Below, in pieces: positions 63,390 to 64,000 of a stretch of DNA of 64,000 nt. This stretch comes from Cohaesibacter intestini. Its GTDB lineage: Bacteria; Pseudomonadota; Alphaproteobacteria; Rhizobiales; Cohaesibacteraceae. Location of the stretch: assembly GCF_003324485.1 (NCBI RefSeq), contig NZ_QODK01000002.1:930001-994000 (forward strand), given 5' to 3'. The notes under the pieces were generated by a model that saw nothing but the letters and a program-made list of their open reading frames with translations, had not been told where the DNA came from and did no database searches. The first letter of the stretch is position 1, and every line of letters begins with the position of its first letter. The translations under genes were made by a program, and so were the position numbers.

Positions 63390-63537
63390 ACGCAGAGCAA
63401 GAGCCGAAGGCAATTGCGAAAACTTCGTTGTCCACTCACATTGACTGGTGTGAATAAAATCAGAGACTGAAAGGCTGGGCCTCAAGCTCATTCTATGAAC
63501 GAAGCCATTGTTTTTCTTGACGAATGAGGAGAAAGGA

Positions 63538-63612
63538 TGGTGGGCGTAACTGGGATTGAACCAGTGACCCCTTCGATGTCAACGAAGTGCTCTCCCGCTG
63601 AGCTATACGCCC
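63538..63612 (-). tRNA. tRNA-Val (anticodon GAC)
   Basis: The acceptor GGGCGTA pairs with TACGCCC; the D arm is GCTCAGCGGGAGAGC; the anticodon arm is CTTCG TTGACAT CGAAG with GAC at 63578-63580; the T arm is ACTGG TTCAATC CCAGT. The discriminator A is at 63541 and CCA is encoded (63538-63540). All stems close fully. It lies near a CpdR-like gene. Confidence 0.96.
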
Positions 63613-63779
63613 ATCCTGTTGGCGATCTATGGTTTTCGCCTTGCGGTGAGAAGGCTTCTACCGCCCTCAAGAAGTGATTGCAAGCCCCTTTTGCAAACTT
63701 GTCACATAGGGCTGTGGATCTGTGAAAAAACATGCACCACCAACACCATGGCGCATGGAAAGAAGATCACAGGGCCCGA

Positions 63780-64000
63780 TCAGGCGGCAAGCATTTTGCC
63801 GACTTCATTCACCAGATCACGCAGATGGAAGGGCTTGGAAAGCACCTTGGCGTCCTTTGGAGCCTGGCTGTCAGGATTAAGGGCCACCGCCGCAAAGCCT
63901 GTGATGAACATCACTTTGAGATCCGGATCAAGTTCTGTCGCCCGGCGCGCCAGTTCGATGCCGTCCATCTCAGGCATGACGATATCGGTCAACAGCAAGG
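63780..64000 (-). CDS. cpdR: CpdR-like single-domain response regulator, C-terminal part
   Basis: 73 visible codons ending the gene; the 5' end lies beyond the window. LLLTDIVMPEMDGIELARRA carries the phospho-acceptor aspartate, then VMFITGFAAVAL and the conserved lysine in VLSKPFHLRDLVNEVGKMLAA. The receiver ends the protein with no output domain. CpdR is the adaptor that steers ClpXP to cell-cycle substrates in alphaproteobacteria. The symbol is based on domain-only layout and the tRNA-Val neighbourhood. Confidence 0.75.
   Translation of the reverse strand, partial: LLLTDIVMPEMDGIELARRATELDPDLKVMFITGFAAVALNPDSQAPKDAKVLSKPFHLRDLVNEVGKMLAA

Larger units (their letters stand above)
62419..63537. 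other. Decayed stretch without intact genes
   Basis: About 1.1 kb with only short frames. It holds a degraded copy of the glutamate synthase tail (62808-62905) and an inverted 30-base copy of the tRNA-Val 5' end (63360-63389). The rest is not recognisable. This looks like the remains of an inserted segment next to a tRNA gene. Confidence 0.6.

Noticed and set aside
63366-63440. A second tRNA gene on the plus strand.
   Set aside because: Only the acceptor 5' strand and D arm are present; no anticodon stem, T arm or 3' acceptor can be paired.

Overview
The window reads as chromosomal DNA of an alphaproteobacterium, most likely of the order Hyphomicrobiales (Rhizobiales). The support is a complete mraZ-to-murB division and cell wall cluster, a GapR-type small DNA-binding protein, DUF1036 next to pyruvate kinase, a zinc-free bL36, the ArsR-methyltransferase/metF/metH block, a CpdR-like receiver domain beside tRNA-Val, and a bacterial class A RNase P RNA. 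A marine Cohaesibacter-like genus would fit, but I cannot prove genus from sequence alone.

Layout. Positions 1-15333 hold the dcw cluster on the minus strand: mraZ, rsmH, ftsL, ftsI, murE, murF, mraY, murD, ftsW, murG, murC and murB, then a strong terminator, then ddl and the start of ftsQ. Upstream of mraZ sits a ladder of TGGGN boxes with a 10 bp period, the expected signature of MraZ autoregulation. Next come rnpB (15872-16263), a MocR regulator with a divergent flavoprotein gene, a MATE exporter with a small glyoxalase-related protein, an amidase/DnaJ-like pair, an extensin-like lipoprotein, an amidase and an AlkD-like protein. Positions 25786-31624 hold the methionine-cycle block (metH, metF, ArsR-methyltransferase) with a perfect 16 bp palindrome in front. 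Positions 31740-39477 hold gapR, DUF1244, DUF1036-pyk, rpmJ, a HAD phosphatase, a KdsB-like cytidylyltransferase and a histidine phosphatase.

Positions 39600-45937 form a GntR-controlled operon that couples a trans-sulfuration type PLP enzyme to a CUT1 (sugar-type) ABC importer. Positions 46118-48664 hold an OmpR/PhoP-type two-component system followed by a secreted EF-hand protein with a direct-repeat box upstream.

Positions 48887-50675 are a scrapyard: a fragment of a 2-hydroxyacid dehydrogenase, a truncated IS3-family element, and a 5'-truncated FMN-dependent glutamate synthase gene with one in-frame stop. Positions 50926-61650 are a ten-gene minus-strand catabolic operon: shikimate dehydrogenase-like, TRAP transporter PQM, HMG-CoA lyase-like aldolase, TIM-barrel isomerase-like, acylating aldehyde dehydrogenase, ThDP enzyme, and a two-domain QuiC-like dehydroshikimate dehydratase. 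A divergent TetR gene shares its control region, which holds two matching operators. The two ends of the operon predict shikimate/quinate conversion to protocatechuate. The four central enzymes do not belong to that route, and they are the best candidate here for an undescribed pathway. The right end (62419-64000) contains a decayed second copy of the glutamate synthase tail, an inverted partial copy of the tRNA-Val 5' half, tRNA-Val itself and the end of a cpdR-like gene.
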